NCBI GenBank assembly: GCA_016779565.1
Contig: JADHNJ010000017.1
Location: 1 to 47,085, forward strand
DNA from: Pseudomonadales bacterium
GTDB taxonomy: Bacteria; Pseudomonadota; Gammaproteobacteria; Pseudomonadales; Azotimanducaceae
Length of the DNA stretch: 47,085 bases
Reading direction: 5' to 3'
The notes beneath the pieces are model-generated. The model made no database searches and had not been told where the DNA came from. It saw only the letters and a list, made by a program, of their open reading frames with translations. Below, piece by piece: positions 44,211 through 47,085 of the stretch (positions are counted from its first letter, which is position 1; the number at the start of each line of letters is the position of its first letter). The position numbers were made by a program, and so were the translations under genes.

Positions 44211-45068
44211 CTAGCCAGCCTCGGAGAGCACTGATTGCAACAACGCCATAAAGGCAAGGGGCTGATCTAAAAACAAATGATGCTGGGCATTCGCCAAAGG
44301 GTGCACGATCAAAGCCGGGTTCAGCGCCGCCATATGGTCTGCGCTTTTACTGGAAAACGACGCCGAATGCTCGCCGTAAATCAACACCAGCGGCGCGGTC
44401 AAACTTGTAAAATCGGCGACGAAATCTCCGGTCACCTGCATTCTATTATTGAGCTCGTCGTCAAACTTCCAGACAAAACCCTCATCAATGGCATCAATCG
44501 AGTGGCGAGCAATATGATTCACCAGAAATTCGTTGTCACAGGTCTGAGGAGGCTGCAAGCGAAACCGCGATCTGGCAATCTCTAAGTCAGGATATACCTT
44601 GGGCTTCGACCACCGCTCTGGTCCTTTGGGACTTTCATCTTCTGGATGTTTGATTCCAGAATCTAGCAAAACGAGGCCTTTAAACCGTCCCGGATATCGC
44701 GCCATCGCTCGGATGGCCATCAATCCCCCAAAACTGTGTGCCACCAATAACGTCTCTTCACCAAGGTTCGCGGCGTCGGCGATGGCTTTAATTTCTTCCG
44801 CGTAAAGATCTGCTGAATAGACATCTCGGTGATCGCTATCGCCCATGCCACTTAAGTCTGGCGCGACGACTTGGTAATCCTGGCTAAAGCTCGGCGCAAT
44901 AAAATCCCACCAATGGGCGTGCGCGTTGTGGCCATGAATTAACATGAGCCCAGGGGCACTGGCCTCACCCCAAACCAGATAATGCAGCTCGATGTCATCT
45001 AAGCTCGTGAAGTTTGATTTCGGGGTTTGATCAACCGCCTGCCAAAACCATTCCGGTGAATCTGCCAT
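44211..45068 (-). CDS. Alpha/beta-fold hydrolase
   Basis: A 285-residue alpha/beta hydrolase. The oxyanion region is LMLIHGHNAHAHWWD, the nucleophile elbow is VAHSFGG (Ser112), a possible acid is Glu233 in YGEHSA, and the catalytic His is in NAQHHLFLDQP (His263 or 264). No signal peptide is seen. The substrate is unknown. An AAGGAG site six bases before the ATG 45068 supports the start. It is 27 bp downstream of the acyl-CoA dehydrogenase gene, so the two are probably one operon. Confidence 0.85.
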   Translation of the reverse strand: MADSPEWFWQAVDQTPKSNFTSLDDIELHYLVWGEASAPGLMLIHGHNAHAHWWDFIAPSFSQDYQVVAPDLSGMGDSDHRDVYSADLYAEEIKAIADAANLGEETLLVAHSFGGLMAIRAMARYPGRFKGLVLLDSGIKHPEDESPKGPERWSKPKVYPDLEIARSRFRLQPPQTCDNEFLVNHIARHSIDAIDEGFVWKFDDELNNRMQVTGDFVADFTSLTAPLVLIYGEHSASFSSKSADHMAALNPALIVHPLANAQHHLFLDQPLAFMALLQSVLSEAG

Positions 45069-45095
45069 AAGCGACTCCTTCAGAGACTTCTTGAT

Positions 45096-46226
45096 CTACA
45101 ATTGCCCATAACGTTTGAGATGGAAATCAGTATTGCCATAGAGTGTTTCGATCGCCGTTAGCCGCTTGAAATAATGACCGACATTGAGTTCGTTGGTCAT
45201 ACCCATTCCCCCATGCAACTGGACAGCATTTTGGCCAACGAAGGTACCGCCTTTACCGACTTGTACCTTCAATGCGGATAACGCTTTTCGTGAGGCAGCG
45301 TTGTAACCTTCCGCCAAGCGCATGGCGGCCATGTAAGCAAGCGACTTGGTTTGCTCATGCTCGATAAACATATCAACCATCCGGTGCTGTAGTACCTGAA
45401 ACTTGCCAATTGGCTGGCCAAACTGCTCACGCGTCTTACAATACTCCACGGTGTCCTTATAAAGGACTTCCATCGCGCCCACCGCTTCAGCACCGGTGCC
45501 CATCATGCCTTGGTCCAATCCATATTGGAGCGGCTCTAAGCCTTCATTTAAGCTCCCTAACAAGGCCTCTGGACCAACGACGACTTCTGCAAGGGTAAGC
45601 TCAGAAGCTCTAAATCCATCGATCGTCGGATAATCTCGGCGACTCACGCCGGCAGCATTGGCATCCACCAAGAACAAGCTGATTCCCGATGCATCCATTT
45701 GGTCACCCGCGGTCCGCGCCGGCACGATAAACACATCTGCCGAGGGTCCACCGATCACGACGCCCTTAAAGCCGTTGATCACATAGCCATCCCCTTGGGC
45801 GGTTGCGGAGGTTTTTACGTCGTTGACGTTAAACCGCGCTTGGGGCTCGATGTAGGCCAATGCCGGCAATAAGTCGCCCGCAATCAACGGCTCTAGGATT
45901 TGCTGCTTCTGTGCTGTTGTGCCGACGCTTGCAACAATCGACCCCGCTTGCAGCACCGCAGAGATATAAGGCTCAACGACTAAACCTTTGCCAAACTCTT
46001 CCAACAAAATCATCGTCTCGACGGCAGTACCACCGAAGCCGCCATCTTCTTCTGAAAACGGTAAGCCCAGCCAACCCATTTCAGCAAATTGCGCCCAATT
46101 CGCCCGACTGAACCCATCATCACTGTCAACAATCTTCTGCCTGGAGTCAAAGCTATAGGCATTTTGAATAAACCGTTGAACACTGTCCTGAAGCATGTTT
46201 TGCTCATCGGAAAAAGAAAAATCCAT
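45096..46226 (-). CDS. Acyl-CoA dehydrogenase
   Basis: A 376-residue flavoenzyme of the acyl-CoA dehydrogenase family. It begins MDFSFSDEQNMLQDSVQRFI and contains WAQFAEMGWLGLPFSEEDGGFGG, the central beta domain (ALAYIEPQARFNVNDVKTSA, VINGFKGVVIGGPSADVFIVPART), and the C-terminal helical domain with REQFGQPIGKFQVLQHRMVDMFIEHEQTKS and AVQLHGGMGMTNELNVGHYFKRL. Such 376-residue members often act as one half of an alpha/beta pair in steroid or long side-chain degradation; only one copy is seen here. The start ATG 46226 follows GGAGAG, and a longer frame upstream is rejected. Followed by the hydrolase gene. Confidence 0.93.
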   Translation of the reverse strand: MDFSFSDEQNMLQDSVQRFIQNAYSFDSRQKIVDSDDGFSRANWAQFAEMGWLGLPFSEEDGGFGGTAVETMILLEEFGKGLVVEPYISAVLQAGSIVASVGTTAQKQQILEPLIAGDLLPALAYIEPQARFNVNDVKTSATAQGDGYVINGFKGVVIGGPSADVFIVPARTAGDQMDASGISLFLVDANAAGVSRRDYPTIDGFRASELTLAEVVVGPEALLGSLNEGLEPLQYGLDQGMMGTGAEAVGAMEVLYKDTVEYCKTREQFGQPIGKFQVLQHRMVDMFIEHEQTKSLAYMAAMRLAEGYNAASRKALSALKVQVGKGGTFVGQNAVQLHGGMGMTNELNVGHYFKRLTAIETLYGNTDFHLKRYGQL

Positions 46227-46356
46227 ATTGCTCTCCATTGTGATAACTGACAGACACACCGCGCTTTAACCCTAGCGCTTCCGAGCCATTATCGCTTGTG
46301 AAGATGGAGTTCATCAAGGTACGATTGTCGTCTCTGAATCACCCGAGGATCCCGTC

Positions 46357-46599
46357 ATGACAGAACCGGTTGTTGCCCAAAATGCCCCCTATGCCATCGA
46401 TGTTGAAGCAGGCAAATCATACTTCTGGTGCGCTTGCGGTAAAAGCAGTCAGCAGCCCTTCTGTGATGGCTCCCATCAAGGCACCGACATCCTGCCGCAA
46501 AAATTTTCTCCTGAGCAATCGAAAACCGTTTATTTCTGTGGTTGCAAAAAGACCGGAAAAGCGCCTTTGTGCGACGGCACCCATAATCAGAGCAGCTAG
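46357..46599 (+). CDS. CDGSH iron-sulfur domain protein (two motifs)
   Basis: An 80-residue protein with two CDGSH-type [2Fe-2S] sites, like the mitochondrial CISD3/MiNT branch. The first is CACGKSSQQPFCDGSH (Cys25, Cys27, Cys36, His40) and the second CGCKKTGKAPLCDGTH (Cys61, Cys63, Cys72, His76). No membrane helix is present. The clusters are redox-active and acid-labile; the cellular role in bacteria is not settled. A GAGGAT site precedes the ATG. Single gene. Confidence 0.93.
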   Translation: MTEPVVAQNAPYAIDVEAGKSYFWCACGKSSQQPFCDGSHQGTDILPQKFSPEQSKTVYFCGCKKTGKAPLCDGTHNQSS

Positions 46600-46640
46600 C
46601 TTTAAGCCAGAAAGTTAACGCCAGCCGCGCGCTGTATCTT

Positions 46641-46661
46641 CAAGCGGTCGTGACCCGCTTG
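46641..46661. other. Inverted repeat (stem-loop) between CDGSH gene and sensor kinase
   Basis: CAAGCGG (46641-46647) pairs with CCGCTTG (46655-46661) around a seven-base loop TCGTGAC. There is no T run on either side, so it does not look like a rho-independent terminator; a binding site or a rho-dependent end are possible. Confidence 0.4.
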
Positions 46662-46684
46662 CGGAGCATTATGAGCAGCGCCCA

Positions 46685-47085
46685 TCACCGGGTACTCAAA
46701 ACCAAGGTGATGGCTGCGCCGCCCAACTTGGGACTTCGCCCAACTTCGAGGGTCCCGTCGTAGCGCTCGGCGATTTCGCTCACGATCGCCAAGCCAAGTC
46801 CCTGTCCTGCCGTTTTAACGTCGACTCTCACTCCTCGCTTGAGAACTTCGGCCTCCTGCTCAGGCGCGATACCGGATCCGTCATCCTCGACCAACAATAT
46901 CACTTGATCGACAAGCACCCGACTACTGACGTAAACCTGAGAGCGGCCATATTTAAATGCATTATCGAGCAAATTACCCCATGCTTCGTGAAGATCTCTT
47001 GGATCGGCTCGGCAAAGCCCTTTGTCAAAACGGTGGCTGACTGTGATGCTTTTGTCGGCGTAAACTTTATTGAGCGCAAGTAGCA
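46685..47085 (-). CDS. Sensor histidine kinase, C-terminal ATP-binding part (cut by window edge)
   Basis: The C-terminal 133 residues or so of a two-component sensor kinase. The ATP-binding domain has the N box WGNLLDNAFKYG, the G1 box VEDDGSGI and the G2 box GQGLGLAIVSEIAERYDG. The arrangement, the preceding LALNKVYADKSITVSHRFD segment and the domain length resemble PhoQ-type kinases, but the sensor part lies outside the window, so the signal is unknown. Confidence 0.9.
   Translation of the reverse strand, partial: LLALNKVYADKSITVSHRFDKGLCRADPRDLHEAWGNLLDNAFKYGRSQVYVSSRVLVDQVILLVEDDGSGIAPEQEAEVLKRGVRVDVKTAGQGLGLAIVSEIAERYDGTLEVGRSPKLGGAAITLVLSTR

Noticed and set aside
1-47085. Prophage, insertion sequence, tRNA or rRNA genes
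   Set aside because: No transposase, integrase, phage structural gene, terminal inverted repeats, cloverleaf or rRNA core sequences were seen on either strand.

Overview
The window is a 47 kb piece of a gammaproteobacterial chromosome of moderate G+C. The protein set (YciO, YciK, RluB, UbiG, Hda, MnmC, SseA, the Rsx/Rnf complex with nth) and the local gene orders (gyrA/mtaD/ubiG/yciK, DUF2066/perM/hda, dcd/mrp/metG/rsx/nth, argG/pyrC/rnt/grxD) resemble Pseudomonas and other Pseudomonadales/Oceanospirillales-type bacteria. Nearly all genes are housekeeping genes. I see no phage, insertion sequence, integrase, CRISPR array, tRNA or rRNA.

Layout. 1-4.0 kb: the 5' part of gyrA (minus), divergent from mtaD-like/ubiG/yciK. 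4.0-9.0 kb: a minus-strand series yciO, trpS, scpA, scpB, rluB, with two tandem-repeat arrays between yciO and trpS. 9.2-15.4 kb: a long plus-strand run yciB, yciI, an SH3-domain membrane protein, pdxJ, a membrane-anchored cold-shock-domain protein, an unknown acidic protein, yciH, sseA and mnmC. 15.4-20.7 kb (minus): serA, a YtrA-type GntR regulator with an ABC exporter and a small membrane protein, and a secreted M20 amidohydrolase. 20.9-25.1 kb (minus): DUF2066, perM-like, hda and an unusual murG, the last three coupled by TGATG junctions. 25.2-34.2 kb: DUF3108 (plus), mrp and dcd (minus), then metG, rsxA, rsxB, rsxD, rsxG, rsxE and nth (plus). 34.2-42 kb: argG, pyrC-rnt, grxD, an orphan hydantoinase-B-like gene, argD and glpK. 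42-47 kb: thiolase, alpha/beta hydrolase, acyl-CoA dehydrogenase, a CDGSH iron-sulfur protein and the 3' end of a sensor kinase.

The most notable feature is the rsx/rnf operon. It has no rsxC. Its rsxB is about 100 residues longer than usual, and the extra C-terminal part looks like the two-[4Fe-4S] ferredoxin region and helical tail of RsxC. The complex therefore appears to lack the flavin/NADH-binding half of RsxC while keeping its iron-sulfur end fused to RsxB, which implies a different electron donor or acceptor.

Other points of interest: a Firmicutes-like MurG in the hda operon, a membrane-anchored cold-shock domain beside YciH/SUI1 and tRNA-modification genes, a four-cysteine (Fe-S type) tryptophanyl-tRNA synthetase downstream of a 19-bp tandem-repeat array, a tyrosine at the GyrA position equivalent to E. 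coli Asp87, and several short tandem repeats confined to gaps between genes. Compared with Pseudomonas-like neighbourhoods as I remember them, mtnA, mupP, purM/purN and rsxC are missing from their expected places.
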